From Photobacterium aphoticum (lineage in GTDB: Bacteria; Pseudomonadota; Gammaproteobacteria; Enterobacterales; Vibrionaceae), in the NCBI RefSeq assembly GCF_001029435.1, contig NZ_LDOV01000037.1, positions 162,706 to 226,705 of the forward strand: a DNA stretch of 64,000 nt, read 5' to 3'. The translations under genes were made by a program, and so were the position numbers. Position 1 is the stretch's first letter. Each line of letters starts with the position of its first letter. Of the stretch, positions 9,369 to 16,375 are shown piece after piece. The notes under the pieces are model-generated. The model did no database searches. It had not been told where the DNA came from and saw nothing but the letters and a program-made list of their open reading frames with translations.

Positions 9369-10814
9369 ATGACTCTACGTAAGTGGTGGCCAACCTCGCT
9401 GTTGGCGCGCACCCTGTGGTTTACCCTGTTAGCGGTATTTCTCGCCCAAGCCATTGCGACCGGCATTTGGTACGGACAATCTAAACAGCGTGATTTGGCC
9501 GGGTTAGAATCCGCCTCGGCCAGCATGGCCAACATGTTTGCTTCCACCGTGACCTTTTTCCAATCCTTACCGCTCGAATACCGTCACATTGTGTTGGATC
9601 AGCTGCGCAACATGGGCGGCACGCGTTTTTTCGTCTCCTTTAATCAAGAAGAAATCCGTATTGATCCGATCCCAGACTCCCTGATGAAACGCACCGCCGT
9701 GCACGTGTTTGAAGATGTGCTGGCAGAAAAGCTGCCGCGCGTGGATGTCATTCGGGTCGAGTTCTCCCGTCCGGAAACTCTGCATGTACTCAAAAACGAC
9801 ATTCTGCTGAGTGACTTACCCAAATCCTGGGCCCATTACAGCTTGAGTCTGGAGCCACTGAATCCGCCGATTTTGGTGGTGCAGTTAGAGCTGGCTAAAA
9901 ACGAATGGTTGTATATCGCCGCCTTGTTGCCGGCCCCGTATGTGACGCTGGAAAATCAGATCATTACCAGCCAGCAGGTGATCTTCATGTTGTTCATGAC
10001 CGCCTTGCTGTTGCTGTTCACCTTCTTCATGATCCGCCGCCAGACCAAGCCACTCAAGCGATTGGCCAACGCCGCCAACGCCATGAGTTTTGATATTTAT
10101 CAGCAGCCGTTAAAAGAAGAAGGGGCGAGTGAGTTAGTCACCGCAACCCGTGCCTTTAACCGCATGCAGTCACGCGTGCGCCGTTATATTGATGATCGCG
10201 AACACTTGTTTTCGGCGATTTCCCATGACTTGAAAACCCCGATCACCCGCCTGCGTTTACGTGCTGAATTGATTGATGACGAAAGTAAGATCGAAAAATT
10301 TAACCGCGATTTGGATGAGCTGGAAATGATGGTGAAAGGGGCCTTGCAGACTGTGCGGGATACGGATTTGCATGAAAACCTGACTCAGGTGGATGTGAAC
10401 GAGCTGCTGCGCACCATCGCCGAATGCCACAACCAAGATGAAATACGGGTACATTTGCCAAAAATCCGCATTGCGCCGTTAACCGGCAAGCCGCTGGCTC
10501 TGAAACGCTGCTTCAGTAACTTGATCGACAACGGGGTGAAGTACGGCCACGAAGTGCGTTTGATCATTGTGGATGAGCGGGAATCGCTGATTGTGATCAT
10601 CAAAGATAAAGGGCCGGGGATCCCGGAAGAAGCCTTAGAAGCGGTGTTTGAACCGTATGTGCGCGTGGCAGATGACGACGAAGGTCACGGACTGGGACTG
10701 GGGATCGCCCGTAATATTATTCACGCCCACGGTGGCGATATGGCGATAGAAAATGCGTCAGACGGTGGGCTGGAAGTGAAAGTCTACATTCCTCGGTTAC
10801 TCAAAGAAGAATAA
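9369..10814 (+). CDS. Sensor histidine kinase (EnvZ-like architecture)
   Basis: 481 residues. TM1 lies at about residues 12-32, a periplasmic domain of about 180 residues follows, then TM2 (VIFMLFMTALLLLFTFFMI), a HAMP domain, an H-box SAISHDLKTPITR with phospho-acceptor H286, an N-box NLIDNGVKYG, a G1-box DKGPGIP and a G2-box GHGLGLGIA. All catalytic boxes are intact. It phosphorylates the regulator encoded just upstream (76-base gap). The stop is only four bases before the start of the substrate-binding protein gene, so the three genes form one operon; the periplasmic domain may read that binding protein rather than a free ligand (inference). Confidence 0.93.
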   Translation: MTLRKWWPTSLLARTLWFTLLAVFLAQAIATGIWYGQSKQRDLAGLESASASMANMFASTVTFFQSLPLEYRHIVLDQLRNMGGTRFFVSFNQEEIRIDPIPDSLMKRTAVHVFEDVLAEKLPRVDVIRVEFSRPETLHVLKNDILLSDLPKSWAHYSLSLEPLNPPILVVQLELAKNEWLYIAALLPAPYVTLENQIITSQQVIFMLFMTALLLLFTFFMIRRQTKPLKRLANAANAMSFDIYQQPLKEEGASELVTATRAFNRMQSRVRRYIDDREHLFSAISHDLKTPITRLRLRAELIDDESKIEKFNRDLDELEMMVKGALQTVRDTDLHENLTQVDVNELLRTIAECHNQDEIRVHLPKIRIAPLTGKPLALKRCFSNLIDNGVKYGHEVRLIIVDERESLIVIIKDKGPGIPEEALEAVFEPYVRVADDDEGHGLGLGIARNIIHAHGGDMAIENASDGGLEVKVYIPRLLKEE

Positions 10815-10818
10815 ACAG

Positions 10819-12075
10819 ATGAAGTTGAAACAAATCGGGTGCGCGGTGTCATTGGCCGTCGCGGGCATGCTCAGCGCGAGCACACAAGCCGGGGAAGTGG
10901 AAGTACTGCACTGGTGGACATCCGGCGGTGAAGCGCGCTCGGTGTCGCTGCTAAAACAGAAAATGGAAGCCCAAGGCCATCAGTGGAAGGATTTTGCCAT
11001 TGCAGGCGGTGGCGGTGACAGTGCCATGACGGTACTCAAAACCCGTGCTGTCTCCGGCAACCCGCCATCAGCGGCACAAATCAAAGGCCACGAAATTCAG
11101 GAATGGGGGCGACTTGGCTTTCTGACCGATCTCAATGTGCTGGCAGAAGCGGATCACTGGCAGACCATTTTGCCGACGGTGGCTCGCGATATCATGCAAT
11201 ATGACGGCAATTACGTAGCGGTGCCGGTCAATATTCACCGGGTAAACTGGCTGTGGGCTAACCCGAAAATCTTTGCCAAGGTTGGTGTGTCGGTACCGAC
11301 TACCTTGGATGACTTCTTCACCGCAGCAGAAGCCATTAAGCAAGCGGGTTACATACCGTTGGCGCACGGTGGTCAGCCGTGGCAAAACGTCACCTTGTTT
11401 GAAACCGTCGCCTTGGCCGTACTGGGGCCGCAGGATTACCAGCGTGCTTTTGTGGATCTCGATTTATCTCTGATCGCCGGCCCGAAAATGGTAGAGGTCT
11501 TCACCCAATTCCGCCGCTTCCGTGATTATGTGGATACCGACTACCGGGGCCGCGATTGGAATGACGCCACCAACATGGTCAGTCACGGAGATGCCGCGAT
11601 GCAGATCATGGGGGATTGGGTAAAAGGTGAGTTTGTGGCTGATGGCAAGGTACTCGGGCGTGATTATGTTTGCGTACCTGCACCGGGCACCGCGAATGCC
11701 TTTACCTATAACATCGACAGCTTTGCTTTCTTCAAACGCAGTGGCGAAGACAACAAACAGGCACAATATGACTTGGCTAGGGCGATTTTAGACAAATCAT
11801 TCCAGACCCCGTTTAACCTCAGCAAAGGGTCGATCCCCGTGCGTATGGATATCGACCTGACGCCGTTTGATCAGTGCGCCAAAGATGCCATGAGCGCCTT
11901 TAAACAAACGGCCGCCACAGGTGGCTTGGTGCCGAGTGTGTCACACGGCATTGCGACGACCAGTTACGTGCAGGGCGCGATCTTTGATGTGGTCAGCCAG
12001 TTCTTCAATGCCAAAACGGCGGATCCGGTGAAAGCGGCCGACAAACTGGCACGGGCCATTAAGGCGGCGATGTAA
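10819..12075 (+). CDS. Sugar ABC-type periplasmic binding protein without transporter genes
   Basis: 418 residues with a signal peptide (VSLAVAGMLSASTQAG) and an extracellular solute-binding family 1 body. The start of the mature protein (EVEVLHWWTSGGEA), the middle VNIHRVNWLWANPK, PTTLDDFF, and MQIMGDWVKGEF closely follow glucose/mannose-binding proteins of the GtsA/GltB kind. It begins four bases after the kinase stop. No permease or ATPase genes follow; the next gene is a phosphatase and then a tRNA. It may be a ligand-presenting partner of the kinase, or work with a transporter encoded elsewhere. Confidence 0.88.
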   Translation: MKLKQIGCAVSLAVAGMLSASTQAGEVEVLHWWTSGGEARSVSLLKQKMEAQGHQWKDFAIAGGGGDSAMTVLKTRAVSGNPPSAAQIKGHEIQEWGRLGFLTDLNVLAEADHWQTILPTVARDIMQYDGNYVAVPVNIHRVNWLWANPKIFAKVGVSVPTTLDDFFTAAEAIKQAGYIPLAHGGQPWQNVTLFETVALAVLGPQDYQRAFVDLDLSLIAGPKMVEVFTQFRRFRDYVDTDYRGRDWNDATNMVSHGDAAMQIMGDWVKGEFVADGKVLGRDYVCVPAPGTANAFTYNIDSFAFFKRSGEDNKQAQYDLARAILDKSFQTPFNLSKGSIPVRMDIDLTPFDQCAKDAMSAFKQTAATGGLVPSVSHGIATTSYVQGAIFDVVSQFFNAKTADPVKAADKLARAIKAAM

Positions 12076-12133
12076 GTCAGGCGGATTTTTCTATACTGAT
12101 CAAAGACACTGCGATCATTACAGGGGAAGCTAC

Positions 12134-12640
12134 ATGAAGTTATTGTTTCTCGTTCGTCATGCGAAATCATCATGGGATGATCCCACATTGGATGATCATG
12201 ACCGCCCGCTCAACCCACGGGGCTATAAGAATTTGCCGGGTATGATCCACCGGTTGGATGCCTGGCAAGCCGGCCCCCAGTTGATTGCCACCAGTACCGC
12301 CTTGCGCGCTTCAGAAACTGCATACCAGTTTGCGCACGGGTTAACATGTCAGCCCAAACTGGCGGCACACAGTGAGTTGTACACGGAATCTGCCGAGGAA
12401 CTGCTGAGCTTCATTCAACACAGCAGCGACACGGTTGATCGCCTCATGCTGGTGGGTCATAACCCAGCCGTGACGGAATTGGCCCAATCTTTCGGCATGG
12501 CGGTTGAGAACATTCCCACCTGTGGCGTGGTGGTGTTCCGGTTTGCTGCCGATTGCTGGCAAGCGGTAACAGGCGAACAGGCCACTTTGTATTTTTATGA
12601 TTACCCGAAGCGAGAAATTGCGCGTAATGATGGCGAATGA
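12134..12640 (+). CDS. SixA-type phosphohistidine phosphatase
   Basis: 168 residues of the histidine phosphatase superfamily, SixA branch. The catalytic LVRHAKSSW (His9) is followed by DRPLNPRG, STALRASETA and VGHNPAVTEL, which carries the second catalytic His. SixA removes phosphate from His residues of phosphorelay or PTS proteins in the cytoplasm. AGGGGAAG lies six bases before the ATG. The gene follows the TCS/binding-protein operon by 58 bases without a terminator and could be co-transcribed. A link to the PTS genes 30 kb away is only suggestive. Confidence 0.87.
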   Translation: MKLLFLVRHAKSSWDDPTLDDHDRPLNPRGYKNLPGMIHRLDAWQAGPQLIATSTALRASETAYQFAHGLTCQPKLAAHSELYTESAEELLSFIQHSSDTVDRLMLVGHNPAVTELAQSFGMAVENIPTCGVVVFRFAADCWQAVTGEQATLYFYDYPKREIARNDGE

Positions 12641-12703
12641 TTGCCTAATATTGACAGTATCGGTGAAATTACAAGCGAACGCATTGTTTTTATCAAAAAC
12701 GGG

Positions 12704-12732
12704 TTTACAAGGCTCCCGCCAAAACGTACTAT
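12704..12732 (+). promoter_or_regulatory. Promoter of tRNA-Ser
   Basis: TTTACA (12704-12709) and TACTAT (12727-12732) are separated by 17 bases, nine bases before the tRNA. The same GTTTACAAG start recurs before the tRNA at the right edge of the window. Confidence 0.65.
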
Positions 12733-12741
12733 ACGCGGCAT

Positions 12742-12832
12742 GGAGAGATGGCTGAGTGGTTGAAAGCACCGGTCTTGAAAACCGGCATACGTTAATAGCG
12801 TATCTAGGGTTCAAATCCCTATCTCTCCGCCA
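12742..12832 (+). tRNA. tRNA-Ser (anticodon UGA)
   Basis: 91 bases with encoded CCA. The acceptor arms GGAGAGA (12742-12748) and TCTCTCC (12822-12828) pair fully. The anticodon loop CTTGAAA gives TGA at 12776-12778. A long variable arm is present, as expected for serine, and the T-loop GGTTCAAATCC is canonical. It is a common type of integration site, and AT-rich accessory genes begin right after it. Confidence 0.97.
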
Positions 12833-12838
12833 CATTTA

Positions 12839-12866
12839 AGCCCCAGTCGAAAGACTGGGGCTTTTT
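12839..12866 (+). terminator. Terminator of tRNA-Ser
   Basis: AGCCCCAGTC (12839-12848), loop GAAA, GACTGGGGCT (12853-12862), then T-run. Confidence 0.9.
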
Positions 12867-12948
12867 CGTATGCGTTTAGTTTTGCTTCTGAAAACCGGGA
12901 TTTGAAAATCCCTACTTGAATGCAAGCCCAGCTCTCAGCCTCACATTA

Positions 12949-12977
12949 AAAAGCTGCTGAGAAATCAGCGGCTTTTT
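12949..12977 (+). terminator. Second terminator-like hairpin after tRNA-Ser
   Basis: AAGCTGCTGA (12951-12960), loop GAAA, TCAGCGGCTT (12965-12974), then T-run. It has one G-T pair. It may be a backup terminator, or the terminator of a former tRNA-proximal transcript. Confidence 0.7.
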
Positions 12978-13122
12978 GCATTTCTCGCACTCCCTTTCTT
13001 TTTGCTACTGATACCTTTCAATATCAATGAGTTAACTTCAATGTTATTATGCACTCATGATGATATGTAGAATTGTGATGTAGATGGATTCTATAAATTA
13101 AGTTGTTATATCAGTGGTGATT

Positions 13123-14031
13123 ATGGAAAAGAAAGTCAATGTAAACGAAGTCTTTGAGTATATTGACAAAAAACTCATTGAAAAAGGTGTGCCGATAACT
13201 CACCGGTATATAGATGCTATAGGAGAGGTAAGTCAGCATTTTGATAATATACCAATTCCAATATCTCCCAAAGCTCTATTACCTGATAATGAGTTAGGTA
13301 ATCAACTATGTATATGGCTAAACAATTGGTACACCAATAAATATGGTGATAACCAGAAATTTAATTCTGATCTTGGTTTCTTTTACCAAAAAATACGAGG
13401 TGACTTATGGAAATATCGAGTTCCTAATTTTTATGGTACGTGTAATTTTTTCATCAATCAGGACCTTTCTGATAAAGGTAAAGATAATGAAACAAATATT
13501 ATGTGTATGTCTGAGAAAATGACCCAGTCGTATGTAAATGAGCTATCCGACGATGAGTTGTCGGAAATTCATTCATCTTTTACTAATGCAATTGAGGTTT
13601 TCCAGATATTTAATTCGTGGTCGTCATCGGGATTAAGGATGTTCAGTGCTATTCAAGCAGACTTAAGAAATGTTTCTATACAACTAGAAAATCATATCCC
13701 CCACTATGGGCAGACGAAGTGGTCATATTTGCAATGTGCTGAAAAAATCATCAAATCATGGTTGCTGAAATCTGGTGTACCTGACGAGGTATTAAAGAAT
13801 AAGTATAGACACAGTATTCATAAACTTGTTAATGCATTCAATAAACATTATGTACAACAAATAAGCATAAAAGAGTTAGCTCACATTGATTGTTCTGCTG
13901 ATGCTCGATATGAAGATGGAAGCTACAGCTTAGATGATATCGTAAAAACACAAGATTGGCTCTTTAAGTTAATAATTTCAATTGGTTACTCTCCGTGGTT
14001 GAGTTCTGGTATAACAAAAACATCAAGGTGA
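13123..14031 (+). CDS. HEPN-like protein, possible toxin/defence effector
   Basis: About 302 residues from the ATG at 13123; the frame begins nine bases earlier with GTG, and no strong ribosome site decides between them. Base composition is much more AT-rich than in the neighbours, a sign of transfer. The N-terminal half is unrecognised. The C-terminal third has a helix WSYLQCAEKIIKSWLLKSG followed by KYRHSIHKLVNAFNKHY, which looks like the AEKALKALL...H-x-L pattern of HEPN domains, including an R-x(n)-H pair (YRHSIH). HEPN proteins are often RNases in toxin-antitoxin and phage-defence systems. It lies 99 bases upstream of a SIR2-like gene on the same strand. The HEPN call is tentative. Confidence 0.55.
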   Translation: MEKKVNVNEVFEYIDKKLIEKGVPITHRYIDAIGEVSQHFDNIPIPISPKALLPDNELGNQLCIWLNNWYTNKYGDNQKFNSDLGFFYQKIRGDLWKYRVPNFYGTCNFFINQDLSDKGKDNETNIMCMSEKMTQSYVNELSDDELSEIHSSFTNAIEVFQIFNSWSSSGLRMFSAIQADLRNVSIQLENHIPHYGQTKWSYLQCAEKIIKSWLLKSGVPDEVLKNKYRHSIHKLVNAFNKHYVQQISIKELAHIDCSADARYEDGSYSLDDIVKTQDWLFKLIISIGYSPWLSSGITKTSR

Positions 14032-14106
14032 CGCGTTACACTCGACAGTTTTTGTATGGAGTTCGGTGTGCTTGGGGAATTCATCATGGCGCACCTTATG
14101 TTCGGC

Positions 14107-14116
14107 GTTAGGCGAT
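14107..14116 (+). repeat. Integron attC right-end-like core site (GTTAGGC) and inverted repeat arm
   Basis: GTTAGGC at 14107-14113 fits the GTTRRRY core. With the next three bases (GTTAGGCGAT) it is a perfect 10-base inverted copy of 15067-15076. It lies 18 bases before the chosen SIR2-like start. No complete upstream attC is visible. Confidence 0.5.
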
Positions 14117-14130
14117 ATGAGGAGAATTCA

Positions 14131-15075
14131 TTGGTAACTTTATTTCTGGGTGCGGGCTTTTCGAAATGGGCGTTTGACTTGCCGTTAGTTAATAATCTGT
14201 TTGATTTTGATATAGGCATCATCTCTGACGCTGAAGAGAGAAGACTTGAGCTTATCAAAAAGGACTGGGCTCTGTGGAGGGAAAGCAACCCTGATTGCAC
14301 TCCAGAAAAGTTTGTTCATTGGTGCATTGAAAAATCTAGCCACAAGAAAAGTCGAGTTATCTGGTATGTGAATCGACGCCTTACCGAGCCATTTATGACC
14401 AGAATTCGTGGGTCATATTCAGCAGCAATGTTTGACGAACGTGTTGTTAGGGAAAATGAAAGAATTGTTGCTTTAAAACAATTCTTTGAAAAGCTGAAAC
14501 TTTTTGGTTTAAACGGCATTATTACATGTAACTATGACACGATTGTTGAGTGTGCACTTGGGACATCGGGCTTTAATTATGGCGTGGTTGGAGAGCAATT
14601 AAGAGGTAGAGGAATCAACCCTCAATTTCCATGGCAAAATGCGCATTTAAGAGTTACTGGAAACACGCCATTGGTTAAGCTCCATGGCTCACTTTCGTGG
14701 GATAAAGACACAAAATATACAAGCGGTAAACCAGGAAAGGCAGGTAACGCACTAATTGTCCCCCCTGCTCCTGAAAAAGAGCCGTCATCTGAACTAAAAG
14801 AAGTTTGGGATCTTGGCGGAAATATATTATCTCAATCACAAACCATTATTATTTTTGGTTTTGCGTTTAATCCTTATGACCAAGCACTATTGGAGTTTCT
14901 TAAAAGGTTTGGTTCAAACATCAAAAACGTTCTTCTAATTGATCCCTATCCACAGGTAGAAAGAGCTAAGAGTCTATGGACTAATAGTAAAATTGAAGTG
15001 TTGGATCCTCGTAAAGAATTTGATATTGAAACGTGGATAGAGACGTGTACCGTGTCGCAAGCGGTTATCGCCTAA
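14131..15075 (+). CDS. SIR2-like NAD-binding protein, probable anti-phage or stand-alone sirtuin-fold protein
   Basis: 314 residues from a TTG at 14131, chosen because AGGAG sits seven bases before it and the product then begins MVTLFLGAGFSKWA; the frame also has ATGs further upstream. Sirtuin-like motifs occur in order: FLGAGFS (NAD-binding), ITCNYDTIVE, VKLHGSLSW and a C-terminal FGFAFNPYDQALLEFL, as in the SIR2_2 family. Many such proteins are NADases that deplete NAD during phage infection. The TAA stop lies inside a GCCTAAC site, and the gene is flanked by a 10-base inverted repeat, as for an integron cassette. It is AT-rich like the preceding HEPN-like gene, with which it may form a two-gene system. 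Confidence 0.82.
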   Translation: MVTLFLGAGFSKWAFDLPLVNNLFDFDIGIISDAEERRLELIKKDWALWRESNPDCTPEKFVHWCIEKSSHKKSRVIWYVNRRLTEPFMTRIRGSYSAAMFDERVVRENERIVALKQFFEKLKLFGLNGIITCNYDTIVECALGTSGFNYGVVGEQLRGRGINPQFPWQNAHLRVTGNTPLVKLHGSLSWDKDTKYTSGKPGKAGNALIVPPAPEKEPSSELKEVWDLGGNILSQSQTIIIFGFAFNPYDQALLEFLKRFGSNIKNVLLIDPYPQVERAKSLWTNSKIEVLDPRKEFDIETWIETCTVSQAVIA

Positions 15076-15076
15076 C
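15067..15076 (+). repeat. Integron attC left-end-like core site (GCCTAAC) and inverted repeat arm
   Basis: ATCGCCTAAC is the exact inverse of GTTAGGCGAT at 14107-14116. It fits RYYYAAC, continues as AAACGGC, and contains the SIR2-like stop codon. No matching GTTRRRY right end was found before the next gene, so the attC appears truncated or decayed. Confidence 0.5.
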
Positions 15077-15124
15077 AAACGGCTATTTTATCAATAGCTA
15101 TTCATTATGGTTCTGGAGTCATAA

Positions 15125-15418
15125 ATGCAGGTTATTCTTGAAAGTAACTGGAGTTGGATGCTTTTTGAGGAAGAGAGTGACTTTTACCTTTCGGTAGTCT
15201 GTGGTTCTTCCGCGATCTTTACGCGAGAACTTAGACTCACTGAAGAAGAGGTACTTGCTTTCCGAAACAATGGCGAGAGTGCGCTTGATGATATAGCGAG
15301 TGCAGTCAGGTATCGACCACAGCACTTTGATGACAGACACATCAAAGGATTTATGACGCGTTATGATGTGAGTACAGCCATTCTTTATTGGAAAATTAAT
15401 CAAGGAGCGAAGCGATAA
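15125..15418 (+). CDS. Small hypothetical protein
   Basis: 97 residues, soluble, acidic in the first half, with an opening WSWMLFEEESDFYLSVVCG and a central LRLTEEEVLAF helix. Not recognised; such proteins are common as single genes in cassettes and immunity loci. TGGAG lies five bases before the ATG. Its stop is one base before the next frame's ATG, so the two are probably translated together. The gene lies in the accessory region between the cassette-like SIR2 gene and the duplicated 3' end. Confidence 0.7.
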   Translation: MQVILESNWSWMLFEEESDFYLSVVCGSSAIFTRELRLTEEEVLAFRNNGESALDDIASAVRYRPQHFDDRHIKGFMTRYDVSTAILYWKINQGAKR

Positions 15419-15419
15419 A

Positions 15420-15806
15420 ATGGTAATAATGTCTAGGAAGCGTTCAAAAATACTCTTCTATGGTTTAACGGGCTTGTATTTCGCTTATACCTTGGCACTT
15501 TTATTCTTTCCTCATGCCGTTACTCTCGATATGTCTTCCCCGTTAGTGGAGTTGTATAGTGGGATCAGTACGCTAGTGATGATTATCGCGCTGTACGCCC
15601 ATGCTTTTGATAAAGCGTTTTTACCCATACGATTGGTCGAAGTGATCATCGTGAATACGATCGTGTGCGCGTTATGGAGTTATATCGAGACAGTACGAGA
15701 TGATTTTGCTTTGATGTCAGTTTTTGAAATCATCGCGTATACCGCACTGTATTTGATATTGTATCCACCCATCATCGCAGCAATGGCTGATTTACGCTCT
15801 CGCTGA
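15420..15806 (+). CDS. Small four-helix membrane protein
   Basis: 128 residues from the ATG at 15420, one base after the preceding stop; an ATG at 15429 is an alternative. AAGGAG lies 12 bases before the first. Four hydrophobic segments are visible: FYGLTGLYFAYTLALLFF, ISTLVMIIALYAHAF, VEVIIVNTIVCALW and FEIIAYTALYLILYPPII. An inner-membrane protein of unknown role. It could pair with the soluble 97-residue protein. A weak hairpin (15795-15819) overlaps its end. Confidence 0.7.
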   Translation: MVIMSRKRSKILFYGLTGLYFAYTLALLFFPHAVTLDMSSPLVELYSGISTLVMIIALYAHAFDKAFLPIRLVEVIIVNTIVCALWSYIETVRDDFALMSVFEIIAYTALYLILYPPIIAAMADLRSR

Positions 15807-15827
15807 TCTTGTGAGAGCGATTTCCTC

Positions 15828-15880
15828 CCCCCATAACCAAACTCCTTGTTTTGTCACTGAGGGTAATGGTGGCGACGGTA
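15828..15880 (-). pseudogene. Orphan copy of the 3' end of an NADK-like gene
   Basis: Bases 15831-15880 match 18781-18830, the last codons of the NADK-like gene, at 43 of 50 positions by my count. The reverse translation TVATITLSDKT is kept. Further into the gene the frame loses clear similarity and meets a TGA. It is either a remnant of a second gene copy or one arm of a duplication made when the 15.9-18.8 kb segment was inserted. Confidence 0.7.
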
Positions 15881-16375
15881 ACGATTCTACCTTGGAATCA
15901 AAACAATGAGCCTTGGTGTGAATTTGAGTCGTTAATATGGAAAGGTGAGTCTACGTTATGGTTGTATGTAATCCATACCTTATTACTTCCCCGATGTGAG
16001 TAAACAGCCAGAAATTATCCAGTCATGTTGAAACCGGGTGGTATCCAACTGTTTGTAAAGATATTTTTTAATTGAGGGGCAGATCCTAGATTGGAGGGGA
16101 ATGAGTGAAATTTTGGGCTAGATTGAATTTTTTGCAACAAGCCGAACAAGAGAGCTATCTGTTGCTGGAGTGAAAGATAACTAAATTCGAGCAACAACAT
16201 GTATTGAGTTATCGCTCGAAGCAAGAAACTGGAAAGTTGGTCAAAGAATATGAGGAACTGCCAACCTATCGGGGCTTTACACTTGAATCCCGAAAGAGAA
16301 GCAGTTTAATAATCGACCAACTAGTGAAAACTATCTTGAAAACACCGCTACACGCATCCGAAGTCACAGCAAGTT
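15881..16375. other. Non-coding stretch in the accessory region
   Basis: About 500 AT-rich bases with short open frames on both strands. None has a ribosome site or recognisable product. It probably holds decayed DNA between the orphan gene end and the repeat-protein gene. Confidence 0.4.

Noticed and set aside
12880..12945. Possible att duplication of the tRNA-Ser 3' end (AAATCCCTA recurs after the tRNA)
   Set aside because: Only about nine bases match and the rest of the tRNA tail is absent, too little to call a direct repeat.
14031..14106. Complete attC site between the HEPN-like and SIR2-like genes
   Set aside because: The right core GTTAGGC is present but no RYYYAAC left core was found, so a full site is not supported.
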